In this document: positions 7,922-16,439 of the stretch, in pieces
Layout: each line of letters begins with the position of its first letter
Position numbering within the stretch: the stretch's first letter is position 1
NCBI RefSeq assembly: GCF_003999975.1
Contig: NZ_RJAC01000011.1
Coordinates: forward strand, 202,558 to 266,557
DNA length: 64,000 nt
Reading direction: 5' to 3'
Source of the DNA: Actinoplanes solisilvae
GTDB taxonomy: Bacteria > Actinomycetota > Actinomycetes > Mycobacteriales > Micromonosporaceae
The notes under the pieces: model-generated
Told to the model about the DNA's origin: nothing
The model's database searches: none
Seen by the model: only the letters and a program-made list of their open reading frames with translations
Position numbers and translations under genes: made by a program

Positions 7922-9198
7922 GAACGCTCACCCGTCAGCCGGTTGGCGACCAGGGCGAAGAGCAGGCAGGACCCGTAGCCGATCAACGATCCGTACGCGG
8001 CTCCGAGGATGCCGAAGGCCGGGATGAGCGTCACGTAGGCGACGAAGCTGACCACGAAACCGGTGATCTCGGCGGCCGAGACGAGGCTGCTGCGGCTCTT
8101 GGCGATGAGCAGGCCGAGCGTCACCCTGGACATCGCGTAGAGCCCGGCCGCGACGACCAGCGGCACCACGACGACCTTCGCGGGCGCGTAGTCGTGCCCG
8201 AAGACCGGCACGATCAGCAGGTAGAGCCCGCCCGCGGCGATCGGCGCGACGACCACGCAGTAGAGCGCGACGGCGAGCAGGATCGGGCGGGTCGGGAGGC
8301 GGCCGCCGTCGTGCTCCTGGCGCCACTTGCCGAGCTTGGCGTCGGCGTAGGCGCGCACCGGCCAGGCCAGCAGCTCGGTCATCGTGGCCACAGCCGTGTA
8401 GAGACCGAGGGCCGAGGTCGACGCGAGCGCGGGCAGGGCGAGCCGGTCGGAGCGCAGCATCGCCATGTTCGAGATCGCCGCCGGGAAGAGCGCGATGCCC
8501 TCCTTGCGGACCTGCCGGTTGCGGTCGGGCAGCAGCGGCGAGTCGGGGCCGCGCAGCCAGCGGACGAGATAGTACGAGGTGGGCAGCGTGCCGGCGACGA
8601 TGTAGGCGACGATCCAGATCGCGGGCGTCGTGGTGTTCAGCCGGTAGAGCAGCACCAGCAGGCCCAGCAGCAGCAACGCCTCGGCGACCCGCGAGACCAG
8701 GAAGTCGCGCACCCGCCCGGCCGCGATCGCGATCGACCGGATCGCCAGCCCGGCCGCTTCGACCAGCGTGTACGCCGCGATCAGGCTGAACACCAGCAGC
8801 CCCGGGTTGAAGCGCTGCGGTGCGGCGAACTCGAACCCGGCCCCGATGACCAGCACGACCGAGGTAGGGATGATCAGGAGCCGGGCGTACGCACGGACGG
8901 CCGCACCCGGCGGCGCCTCGTGATAGTTGGCCACGAAGCTGCGTTCGGTGCCGAGCAGCACGAACTGGGTCGCCAGATAGACGACCTGGAGCATGAGGGC
9001 GACCTCGCCGCGGTGGGCGGGCAGCAGCGCGCGGACCATGAGGATGTTCGCCACGAACGCGACCCCGCCGGTCAGCAGCTGGGAGGCGAAGAGCTGGACG
9101 TACGGCTCACGCAGTCGATCGAGGATCCAGGGGAGCGAACCGGGGGGCCGGGGCGGGTTCGGCCCGGCCGCGGTGGGCTCGGCCTGGAGCTCAGTCAT
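7918..9198 (-). CDS. Wzx-type polysaccharide flippase
   Basis: This 426-residue multi-pass membrane protein begins with a short cytoplasmic Pro-rich tail and then LYPRLREPYVQLFASQ-like sequence leading into hydrophobic segments. About 12–14 helices run to the C-terminus. The pattern, including QLLTGGVAFVANILMVRALLP at the start, fits the MATE/MOP polysaccharide exporter superfamily. It would flip undecaprenyl-linked repeat units across the membrane. The ATG at 9198 overlaps the upstream stop by eight bases (ATGACTGA). Its frame stays open further upstream, but that part lies inside the BY-kinase-like gene and is composition-driven. Confidence 0.82.
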   Translation of the reverse strand: MTELQAEPTAAGPNPPRPPGSLPWILDRLREPYVQLFASQLLTGGVAFVANILMVRALLPAHRGEVALMLQVVYLATQFVLLGTERSFVANYHEAPPGAAVRAYARLLIIPTSVVLVIGAGFEFAAPQRFNPGLLVFSLIAAYTLVEAAGLAIRSIAIAAGRVRDFLVSRVAEALLLLGLLVLLYRLNTTTPAIWIVAYIVAGTLPTSYYLVRWLRGPDSPLLPDRNRQVRKEGIALFPAAISNMAMLRSDRLALPALASTSALGLYTAVATMTELLAWPVRAYADAKLGKWRQEHDGGRLPTRPILLAVALYCVVVAPIAAGGLYLLIVPVFGHDYAPAKVVVVPLVVAAGLYAMSRVTLGLLIAKSRSSLVSAAEITGFVVSFVAYVTLIPAFGILGAAYGSLIGYGSCLLFALVANRLTGERS

Positions 9199-10873
9199 GC
9201 TGCTCCTCGTCCTTACTTTTTGTGCTCCCTCCGGAGCCCTCCTCTCCCTCGCCGGGGTCGTTGTGGCCGGGGGACCGCTGGGCCGGGATGTCCGGGTCGG
9301 CCTCGGTGACGCGAGCTTGTCCACGCACGACGGCGTGGGCCACGACGTGGCCGTTGGCGGTTGCCGGGGCCTCGGTCTTCGGACGGGTGGCGAGCGTGCC
9401 CGGCGTGATCACCGAGTGGGCGACGTCGACCGTGGCCAGCGCCGTCTCGGAGACCCGCGCGCGGCCGGAGACCGGGTTGGGTGGCGTGGCCGCCTCGGGC
9501 TCGTCGTCCTGCTCGCCCAGCAGGGTGGTGACCAGGCCGGGACTGTCGACGGACGCGGGGATTCCGGGCTTCGCGGGGGCGGCCGGCTCGGTCGGCAGGC
9601 GGCGGGGCAGCGCGTTGAGCACGGCGCCGACCAGGCGCGCTCCCACCTGCTCGAGCAGGTCGGTGGAGCGTCGAACGTCGGCCGTGCGGGTGCGGTTGGC
9701 CCGCACGATCAGCAGCGCACCGTCGGTGACCTTGCTGAGCACGGCCGCGTCGGCCACCCCGTGCAGCGGCGGGGCGTCGATCAGCACGATGTCGAAGCGG
9801 GCGGTGAGTTCCCGTACGGTCGCCGCGAGCTTGGGCGAGGCCAGCACCTCGCCCGGGTCACGCCGCTTCTCGCCCGGCGGCAGCACGGTCAGCCGCCCGT
9901 CGAGCGGGTCGCGCAGCACGTCGCCCACCTCGGCCCGGCCGGCCAGCACGTCGGCCAGGCCCGGACCGCCGTCCATGGCCAGATAGCGGCCGACACCGGG
10001 TGAGCGCAGGTTGGCGTCGACGAGCAGCACCCGCGCGCCGGTCTCGGCCATCGCGATCGCCAGGCCGCACGCGACCGCGGTGGTGCCCTCCTTGGGGTTG
10101 GCCGCCGTGAGCAGCAGCGCGGTGCCCCGGGTGGGGCCGCGGCGCAGACCGGCCACCTCGGGCAGCAGGCTGCGCAGCCGCCGGAACGCCTCGGCCAGCG
10201 CGGAGTCGGCCTGACCCGAGCGCGCCCACCGCCCGTTCAGCGAGATCACGCCGACGGTGCCGATGCCGAGACGGCGCAGGTCGTCCTCCTCGGTGATCGT
10301 CTTGCGGGTCGCCTCGCGCACCGCGACCAGGACGCCGCCCACGAGCAGCCCGAGCACGGCCGAGAAGCCGACATCCCGTACGAGATCGCCGGGTTCCTGG
10401 ACCGTGACGGGGTCTTGCGCGATCGAGATCGTCGGCGTGGGCCCGTCGGAGGCGGCAGCGGGCGGATCAAGCCGCTTGGCCAGCGCGATCAGGGCGGACG
10501 TGGCCGACGTGACCATCTCGCGGCTGCGTGCGGACGACTCGTCCTTCGCGGTGACCACGAGCAGGTCGGTGCCGGCCTGCACCTCGGCCGACAGGCTCTC
10601 CTGCACCCGTGCCGGGGTCAGCGGTTCACCGAGCCGGTCGACCACGGTCTGCGCCACCCGGGGACCGGTGAGCAGGGTGATGTACGAGTTGAGGCGGCTC
10701 GCCTTGGCGTCCGGGTCGCTCGACCCGGTGCTGACGAACAGGATCATCGAGGACTTGTACGCCGGCTCCTGGGTGAACGACAGTCCGACCGCCCCGCCGA
10801 CAGCCAGCAGCACCGGCAGGACGATCCAGATCCATCGGCGACGGCACGCCCGCACATATTCGCGAAGTTCCAC
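9191..10873 (-). CDS. Wzz/CapAB-type chain-length regulator fused to a degenerate BY-kinase domain
   Basis: This 560-residue protein has a Wzz-type N-terminus (transmembrane segment about residues 15–35, second one about 185–205) and a C-terminal P-loop domain like CpsD/BY-kinases. Walker A' (VLLVDANLR) and Walker B (IVLIDAPP) are intact. The Walker A position reads NPKEGTTAVA, where active kinases have G-x-G-K-S/T, so the nucleotide-binding lysine is replaced by Thr. The ~130-residue C-terminal tail is Pro/Ala/Glu-rich and has no tyrosine cluster. It would set chain length or scaffold Wzx/Wzy; phosphotransfer looks unlikely. GTG at 10873 is chosen because a GAGGGAGAA lies upstream. Confidence 0.85.
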   Translation of the reverse strand: MELREYVRACRRRWIWIVLPVLLAVGGAVGLSFTQEPAYKSSMILFVSTGSSDPDAKASRLNSYITLLTGPRVAQTVVDRLGEPLTPARVQESLSAEVQAGTDLLVVTAKDESSARSREMVTSATSALIALAKRLDPPAAASDGPTPTISIAQDPVTVQEPGDLVRDVGFSAVLGLLVGGVLVAVREATRKTITEEDDLRRLGIGTVGVISLNGRWARSGQADSALAEAFRRLRSLLPEVAGLRRGPTRGTALLLTAANPKEGTTAVACGLAIAMAETGARVLLVDANLRSPGVGRYLAMDGGPGLADVLAGRAEVGDVLRDPLDGRLTVLPPGEKRRDPGEVLASPKLAATVRELTARFDIVLIDAPPLHGVADAAVLSKVTDGALLIVRANRTRTADVRRSTDLLEQVGARLVGAVLNALPRRLPTEPAAPAKPGIPASVDSPGLVTTLLGEQDDEPEAATPPNPVSGRARVSETALATVDVAHSVITPGTLATRPKTEAPATANGHVVAHAVVRGQARVTEADPDIPAQRSPGHNDPGEGEEGSGGSTKSKDEEQHD

Positions 10874-10895
10874 GGTCTTCTCCCTCGGTGGCTCG

Positions 10896-12125
10896 TCAGG
10901 GCCGCGTCGCGGTGCGGTGGGCGGCTGCTCGGTCGAGCACCGCGGCGAAGTTGTCGAACAACAGGTCACGGGAGAACCGCTCGACGGCGAGTTTGTGCGC
11001 GGCCAGGCGGGCCTGGGAGAGCCACGTCTCGTCGCGGCAGAGGCGGGCGAAACGTTCGCCGGCGTCGTCGGTGTCGGTCGGGTCGAGAACCAGTCCGGCG
11101 CCGGTCTCGGTCAGCAGGTCGGCCTGCCAGCCGCCGTAGTTCACGGCGATCGGGCGGCCCGCGGCGAGCGCGTCGAAGAACTTGTTGGCCGAGTTGTCCC
11201 ACAGGGCCTTGATCGGCCGCACGAAGCTGGTCGACATGGTGGCCGCCCCGAGAATCGCCGGCAACTCGGACTTCGGCACCTTCTCCCACATGCGTACGGT
11301 GTCGTCGAGCAGCCCGAGCTCGGCGGCGAGCTTCTTCGTCGGCTCCCACTCGAGGCCGTGCCCGACGATCAGCACCCGGATCTCGGGGTCGATCTCACGC
11401 ATGCGCTTGGCCGCGCGCACCAGGTATTCGACGCCGTTGACCCGGCCCAGCGCTCCGGTGTAGACGATCAAGGGCCGGTCGCCCAGCCATTCGTGCTTCG
11501 TACGGAAAGCCTTGATCGTTTCGTCGTCGACCTCGAACATGGCCAGGTCGGCCGCGTTCGGGATGACCGTCGTGCGGGTCTTCGGACGCCGGGCGAGGAT
11601 GCCGGCCTCCATGCCGGGGGACAGCGCGACTACCTCTTCGGCGTTGCGGTAGGCGAAGTTGGCGAGGGCTCCGGCCACGCCGCGCAGCACGGGGTTGCGC
11701 AGGGCGCCCATCTCGATCGGGACCTCGGGCCACAGGTCGCGCACCTCGAACACGAACGGCACCCTTCGCATCTTCGCGGCGAGGACGCCGGGGACCGCGA
11801 CGGTGAGCGGCGTGCTGGTGGCGAAGACGAGGTCGGCCCTGAGGCGGGCGGCCTTCGCGGTGGCGACGACCATGAACTGGGCGAACGCGCGGATCCGGCG
11901 GGCGTACGACATGTTGTTGTTGTAGGGGATCGAGAACCAGTGCACGCGTACGCCGTCGTCTTCGGTCTGCCGCCAGCCCGGCTCGGTGGTGGCGCCCGTG
12001 ATGTCGGTCGTGATGACGTCGACCGTGTGCCCCCGGGCGACGAGGCGGCGGGCCTGCTCGTAGGAGCGGATCCCGCCGGCCATGGCGGGATTGCAGTAGT
12101 ACTGGTGGATGTAGACGATGTGCAT
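10896..12125 (-). CDS. GT4-family glycosyltransferase (WbuB-like)
   Basis: This 409-residue protein has the GT-B layout. The N-terminus MHIVYIHQYYCNP, then GGIRSYEQARRLVARGH, and later VYTGALGRVNGVEYLVRAA and a C-terminal domain with the nucleotide-sugar-binding region (IKALWDNSANKFFDALAAGRPI) closely resemble WbuB-type GT4 enzymes. These often add N-acetylated amino sugars such as L-FucNAc. It would extend the lipid-linked repeat unit at the inner membrane face. The ATG at 12125 has GAGGGG nine bases upstream; a GTG at 12134 that overlaps the previous stop is the alternative. It is the only clear glycosyltransferase besides the initiating enzyme. Confidence 0.88.
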   Translation of the reverse strand: MHIVYIHQYYCNPAMAGGIRSYEQARRLVARGHTVDVITTDITGATTEPGWRQTEDDGVRVHWFSIPYNNNMSYARRIRAFAQFMVVATAKAARLRADLVFATSTPLTVAVPGVLAAKMRRVPFVFEVRDLWPEVPIEMGALRNPVLRGVAGALANFAYRNAEEVVALSPGMEAGILARRPKTRTTVIPNAADLAMFEVDDETIKAFRTKHEWLGDRPLIVYTGALGRVNGVEYLVRAAKRMREIDPEIRVLIVGHGLEWEPTKKLAAELGLLDDTVRMWEKVPKSELPAILGAATMSTSFVRPIKALWDNSANKFFDALAAGRPIAVNYGGWQADLLTETGAGLVLDPTDTDDAGERFARLCRDETWLSQARLAAHKLAVERFSRDLLFDNFAAVLDRAAAHRTATRP

Positions 12126-12130
12126 GCCCG

Positions 12131-13279
12131 TCACCCCTCGTGCTCGGCGGCGACCGCGCGCACGGCGGCCACCACGCGTTCCCGGTCGTGCTCGGTGAGC
12201 GCGGAGCCGCTGGGCAGGCAGAGCCCGCGGCGGAACAGGTCGGCGCAGACCTCGCCGCCGCGCATGACGCAGTCGCGGAAGACCGGTTGCAGGTGCATCG
12301 GCTTCCAGGTGGGCCGCGCCTCGATGTCGTGGGCGGCGAGGCGGTCGAGGATCTGGTCGCGGCTCGCACCGAACCGGTCGGCGTCGATGAGCAGGCAGGT
12401 CAGCCACGAGTTGGCCTCGCCGTAGGAGGCGATCGGCATGAACGAGACGCCGGGCAGGTCGCCCAGCTCGGCGCGGTAGTAGCGGCCGGTCTCGCGGCGG
12501 GCGGCGATCATCGAATCGAGCCGCTGGAGCTGGCCCCGGCCGACGGCGGCGAGCAGGTTGCTGAGCCGGTAGTTGTAGCCCACCGAACGGTGCTCGTAGT
12601 GCGGCAGCGGCTCTCGGGCCTGCGTGGCCAGGTGCCGCGAACGGGCGGCGACCCGGTCGTCGTCGGTGACGAGCATGCCGCCCCCGCCGGTGGTGATGAT
12701 CTTGTTGCCGTTGAACGACAGCACACCGGCCAGGCCGAACGAGCCGGCCGGGCGGCCCCGGTAGGTCGCGCCCAGAGCCTCGGCCGCGTCTTCGATGAGC
12801 GCGACGCCGTAGCGGTCACACGCGTCGACCAGCGGTTCGTAGTCGGCACACTGCCCGTACATGTCGACGGCGACGACGGCGCGGGGCGGGCGGCCCTTGG
12901 CGCAGCGGCGCTTGAGCTCCTCGGTGACCAGGGCCGGGTCGACGTTCCAGCTCTCGGTGGTGCTGTCGAGGAAGACCGGGCGGGCGCCGAGATACATCAC
13001 GGCGTTCGCGGTGGCGGCGAAGGTGAACGACGGGACGAGCACGGTGTCGCCGGTGCGGACGCCGGCCGCGACAAGGGCGAGGTGCAGGGCGGCCGTGCCG
13101 CTGCTGAGGGCGACCGCGTGGCGCACGCCGACGATCTCGGCGACCTGGGCCTCGAACGCGTCAAGATCGGGGCCGACCGGGGCGACCCAGTTCGAGTCGA
13201 ACGCCTCGAGCAGCAGCTTGCGCTCGAGCTCGCCGACGTCGGGCGGGGAGAGCCAGATGCGGTTGCGCGCCTCAGTCAT
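12131..13279 (-). CDS. DegT/DnrJ/EryC1/StrS-family sugar aminotransferase
   Basis: This 382-residue enzyme has every landmark of PLP-dependent sugar aminotransferases: SSGTAALHLAL (about residues 59–69), PSFTFAATANAV, LIEDAAEALGA with the cofactor Asp near 164, and SFNGNKIITTGGGGM with the Schiff-base lysine at about 193. Such enzymes add an amino group to a 4-keto-6-deoxy or 3-keto nucleotide sugar. It resembles the PglE/perosamine-synthase branch. It overlaps the upstream deacetylase gene by eight bases (ATGACTGA). It would supply the 4-amino sugar that the FemAB-type proteins could acylate, but the dehydratase that makes the keto-sugar is not in view. Confidence 0.92.
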   Translation of the reverse strand: MTEARNRIWLSPPDVGELERKLLLEAFDSNWVAPVGPDLDAFEAQVAEIVGVRHAVALSSGTAALHLALVAAGVRTGDTVLVPSFTFAATANAVMYLGARPVFLDSTTESWNVDPALVTEELKRRCAKGRPPRAVVAVDMYGQCADYEPLVDACDRYGVALIEDAAEALGATYRGRPAGSFGLAGVLSFNGNKIITTGGGGMLVTDDDRVAARSRHLATQAREPLPHYEHRSVGYNYRLSNLLAAVGRGQLQRLDSMIAARRETGRYYRAELGDLPGVSFMPIASYGEANSWLTCLLIDADRFGASRDQILDRLAAHDIEARPTWKPMHLQPVFRDCVMRGGEVCADLFRRGLCLPSGSALTEHDRERVVAAVRAVAAEHEG

Positions 13280-14054
13280 GGACTCGTGTCCTTACCGCCC
13301 AGAGCGGCCAGGCCGGGTGCAGGCCCTGCCGGTTGATGGCCAACGGGCTGTCGCCGGGGTACATGGCCGGGCGCAGCGTGCTGGCGAAGCTGCGATAGCC
13401 GGTCTCTTCGGCGTACGCGATCTCGCGCTCGCCGAAATCGACGTCGGAGCCGTACGGGGCGGCGAAGTCGCGGATCTCTCGTTGGAGTTCGCTCTCGAGC
13501 TCGCGCTTGGAGTCGGCGAACTCGCGGAGGGCGTCGTCGTCGCCCTGGTCGGTGAGCCGCCGGTGGGTGACCGAGTGGGAACCGAAGTCGAAACCGGCGG
13601 CGGCGATGGCACGGCAGTCGTCCCACGAGAGGTTGCCGGGGCGGCCGATCAAGCCGGTGGTGACGAAGAACATCGCGGGGATGCGCAGCTCGCTCAACAT
13701 CGGCACGACAACGTCGCGCCAGCTCAGGTGGGCGTCGTCGAAGGACAGGCAGAAGACCGGGCCATCGGGCTCGTGATCGCCGGCGAGGATCTTGAGGGCG
13801 TCGTCCCAGGAGACCAGCGGGCCCCGGCGGCGGAAGGCGGCCAGGTGGCGGCGCAGGTCGGGAGCGTATTCGGGGAGGACGTCGTGGTAGAAGGGGAGAA
13901 AGAGCCCGGCGGCGCGCGGCAGGCGGCGGAAAGCACCGGCCGGCGCCAGGATGCGGCCCTGCACCCGCGGCCGGGCCCGCAGCTTGCTGCGCAGCCCGAG
14001 CTCGTTCAAGCGCTTCTTGACGGAAGCCGGGGTGATCAAGGTCGGGGACGGCAT
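13272..14054 (-). CDS. NodB-type polysaccharide deacetylase
   Basis: This 260-residue protein carries the carbohydrate esterase family 4 pattern: LSFDDAHLSW (first motif with the catalytic and metal Asp), GSHSVTHRRL (the two metal-binding His), and FAAPYGSDVDF (third motif). These enzymes remove N-acetyl groups from GlcNAc-type residues. No signal peptide is evident; the N-terminus is basic. It may therefore work on lipid- or nucleotide-linked intermediates, or be tethered loosely to the membrane. The ATG at 14054 follows GGAGGG by about six bases, better than the GTG at 14060. It is the first gene of the ten-gene leftward operon. Confidence 0.88.
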   Translation of the reverse strand: MPSPTLITPASVKKRLNELGLRSKLRARPRVQGRILAPAGAFRRLPRAAGLFLPFYHDVLPEYAPDLRRHLAAFRRRGPLVSWDDALKILAGDHEPDGPVFCLSFDDAHLSWRDVVVPMLSELRIPAMFFVTTGLIGRPGNLSWDDCRAIAAAGFDFGSHSVTHRRLTDQGDDDALREFADSKRELESELQREIRDFAAPYGSDVDFGEREIAYAEETGYRSFASTLRPAMYPGDSPLAINRQGLHPAWPLWAVRTRVHD

Positions 14055-14253
14055 CGGCACCCTCCGGCATCATGGGGCGGGCGTCGTGGCACGCCCATGA
14101 CAGAGCCTTTCAAAGGGAGGGCGGGGTGCGTCAGTGCCATTTGTCATCAGGAACGTGAGAGATCTTCACGTGAATTCCGGGCGCTTGTGGAATTGACGCC
14201 GTGCGGCGCATCATCGGCGCCTGGGAAGACATTTCGGCGGCGGAAGGTGACAC
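14055..14253. promoter_or_regulatory. Divergent promoter region of the polysaccharide locus with a 19-bp dyad
   Basis: This 199-base region separates the leftward operon from a rightward FemAB-like gene and is less GC-rich than its surroundings. It contains a perfect dyad ACGTGA–N7–TCACGT at 14153–14171, a good candidate operator. No regulator gene sits beside it, so the binding protein is unknown. Promoter hexamers cannot be assigned with confidence. Confidence 0.5.
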
Positions 14254-15270
14254 ATGCTGCGACTGCACCGGGTGGCTCCCTCAGCCGAGGTCTGGGCGGA
14301 GCGCGCCCAGTACGACGACAGGCTGATCTTCCACACCGAGGCGTGGCTCAAGTTCGTCGCGGAGGCCCAGCGAGCCGAGCCGGTGCTGGCCCGGGTCACG
14401 TCGGGAGGATCGACGGTCGGGCACTTCACGGGGCTGGTGTCGAAGAGGTTCGGGCTGAAGATCCTGGGGAGCCCCATGGCCGGGTGGACCACCTCATATG
14501 TGGGGTTCACCCTGGACGAAGGGGTGGTGCGGCGGGACGCTTTGGAGGCGTTGATGCCGTTCGCCTTCGGGGAGCTCGGGTGCGCGCACCTGGAGATCCG
14601 CGACCGCGGGCTGACGGAGGACGACCTCGGGGGCCTGGGGTTGAAGTGGGCGGCGGCGCCTACGGCGGTGATCGATCTTCGGCCGTCGGAAGCGGAGCTG
14701 TTCGGAGCGATGGCCGGCGCGTGCCGGCGCAACATCCGCAAAGCGGAGCGCAGCGGAGTCGTAGTGGAGGAAGTGAATGTCGGCGATCCGACATTCGCAC
14801 TCGATTTCTACGACCAACTGCGCGACGTTTTCGCCAAGCAGAATCTGGTCCCGACCTATTCGATCGAGCGGGTCCGCCAACTGATTCGACACGTGGGATC
14901 GTCGGGTCAACTGCTGCTTCTGCGTGCGCGCGACAATTCGGGCACGTGCATCGCCACGGCGGTGCTGCCCTGGTATCACCGGACGATGTACTTCTGGGGC
15001 GGGGCGAGCTGGCGTGAACATCAGCACCTGCGTCCCAACGAGACGCTGATCTGGCATGCGATGCGATGGGCCCGCGAACGAGGGGTTACCGAGTTCGACT
15101 TCGTCGGAGGCAACGCTTACAAGGCGAAATACGGCACCGTGGAGGTGCCTGTGCCGTGGGCGCGGCGGAGTCGGTCGCCGTTGGTGGCTAATCTGCGCGA
15201 TGCTGCTCAGCAAGGGTTTGCGTTGAAGCAGCGGGCTGTGGCCCGGTTGTCGGGGGCTCGGTCTTCCTGA
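14254..15270 (+). CDS. FemAB/GNAT-type transferase (third copy, divergent)
   Basis: This 338-residue protein belongs to the same broad FemAB-like/GNAT family as the two leftward copies but is more distant from them. Landmarks are the central ACRRNIRKAERSGVVVEE segment, FYDQLRDVFAKQN, and the C-terminal WARERGVTEFDFVGGNAYKAKYGTVEVPVP block. This last block matches the conserved C-terminal region of PF13480-type proteins in exopolysaccharide loci. GGAAGG stands seven bases before the ATG. It is transcribed away from the main operon, with a shared divergent promoter region. Predicted role: acyl or aminoacyl transfer to a sugar amine. Confidence 0.75.
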   Translation: MLRLHRVAPSAEVWAERAQYDDRLIFHTEAWLKFVAEAQRAEPVLARVTSGGSTVGHFTGLVSKRFGLKILGSPMAGWTTSYVGFTLDEGVVRRDALEALMPFAFGELGCAHLEIRDRGLTEDDLGGLGLKWAAAPTAVIDLRPSEAELFGAMAGACRRNIRKAERSGVVVEEVNVGDPTFALDFYDQLRDVFAKQNLVPTYSIERVRQLIRHVGSSGQLLLLRARDNSGTCIATAVLPWYHRTMYFWGGASWREHQHLRPNETLIWHAMRWARERGVTEFDFVGGNAYKAKYGTVEVPVPWARRSRSPLVANLRDAAQQGFALKQRAVARLSGARSS

Positions 15271-15297
15271 CGCCTCGGTCACCCTGGGACGGCCGAA

Positions 15298-15358
15298 GCC
15301 GGGGTGGAACTTCATGGCAAACAAAGAGCATCTAATTGCCATGAAGTTCCACCCCGGC
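15298..15358. repeat. Perfect 23-bp inverted repeat with 15-base loop
   Basis: The left arm 15298–15320 (GCCGGGGTGGAACTTCATGG plus CAA) pairs perfectly with 15336–15358, with a 15-base A-rich loop. It lies 27 bases after the FemAB-like gene and could terminate its transcript. The length, the perfect match and the palindromic protein-coding-like sequence also suit a dispersed repeat element. No U-tract follows. Confidence 0.85.
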
Positions 15359-16083
15359 CTCAGCCTTGCGTGGTGGCCGGTGACGGCCAGAAGATGGTTA
15401 CTCCCGCCTCTGATTGCATCAAGACCTGCGTGATCCCGTGACAGGGCGTAGATCGGCTTCCGCGCTGTGGTCACCGTGGTCGGCACGTCACCCGGGCGGG
15501 CCTGAGTGGTGGGTTGAGCAGCCGCACCGTGCCGGTTCAGGACGGACGCTCCGCGCCCTTGGAGGGGTCACGCCGGCAATCTTCCCCGGCCTCGCACGGC
15601 GGCTGCTCGCAGCGGTTGCCGGTCTGTCCGAGTAGCCAGCGATGGCCCCGGGTGGCGGCAGGGGAACTGCGGCGGGTGCGGGCTCGGGATGCCGGGGTGA
15701 GCGGTGGGGCCGTGATTGGCAGGAATTTGTGGGCTTCAAGGGCCGGTGGTGATGTCGATGCGGACGGCGGCCGGGTGGCCGCCGGCGTCCACATCGAGGT
15801 GGACGGGTCAGCCTAGGTGCGCCGAACTCGGCGGAGGCCCGGGCCACGTCGGCGCCCCAAAGGACCAGGTCGGCCAAGCCGTCGAGCGGTAGGACATGCT
15901 CCCAGGTGTTCAGCGCATCGGCGTCGGCGAAGACGAAACGCGCGTGGCCGGTCGCGGCGGCAGGGTGGCCACTGAGGCTTCCCATGCGAGCCGGCGTCGT
16001 GGTGCCGCGGTGCCGCCGGTTGCGCTGACAAGCGGTCAAGCTGGACGACAGGTCCCGAGTTCAGGAATACAGGCCCTCCCCTT

Positions 16084-16160
16084 CCACGATCGATCCGAGA
16101 TCCTCGTTTCAGGCCCCTTCGCTCTCCATGATCGATCCGAGATCCTGGTTTCAGGCCCCT
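16084..16160. repeat. Pair of 35-base direct repeats
   Basis: Copies at 16084–16118 and 16126–16160 share a core GATCGATCCGAGATCCT followed by GTTTCAGGCCCCT and differ at two positions. The spacer is 7 bases. Fragments resembling the ends (CAGGCCC, GAGGCCCCT) recur just outside. Only two full copies exist, so it is not a CRISPR array. Confidence 0.75.
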
Positions 16161-16439
16161 GGAACGCGATCGAGGCCCCTGCATCAAGGATCAGCTCAAC
16201 GATCAAGCCGGGGAGAGCCCTGTCTCCTGGTTTTAGACACGGCGGCGAGCCAACCGGCCACCGTGACCGGCCGCACCAGTGCGGGACCCACGACGGTGGC
16301 CGGCCTGGACAGCCTGCGCGACCAACCGGTCACCGCGACCGGCGGGCATGGGTGAGGCGGTCTGGGCCTCGGGGGAACGGCCGCGCGAACCAGATGCCCG
16401 CACCGGGCCTCCAGGGCAGACCTCGACCCCGGAGGCAGT

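Larger units (their letters stand above)
15271..16439. other. Gene-poor decay zone
   Basis: No intact gene is supported in these ~1.17 kb. The stretch holds a perfect 23-bp inverted repeat (15298–15358), a pair of 35-base direct repeats (16084–16160) and one coding-like remnant on the minus strand (about 15820–15960), which reads FADADALNTWEHVLPLDGL and ends without a coherent frame. Base composition drops slightly here, which fits drifting non-coding DNA. Confidence 0.55.

Noticed and set aside
10874..10969. N-terminal extension of the BY-kinase-like protein
   Set aside because: The extra 32 residues overlap the intergenic region and the glycosyltransferase end and have no similarity to Wzz N-termini; the GTG at 10873 has a good ribosome-binding site.
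16084..16160. Two-repeat CRISPR
   Set aside because: The 7-base spacer is far too short, and only two copies occur.
15271..16439. Several open frames of 70–250 codons in the decay zone
   Set aside because: None shows a domain, coherent start site or codon pattern on a single frame; only a short remnant on the minus strand looks formerly coding.
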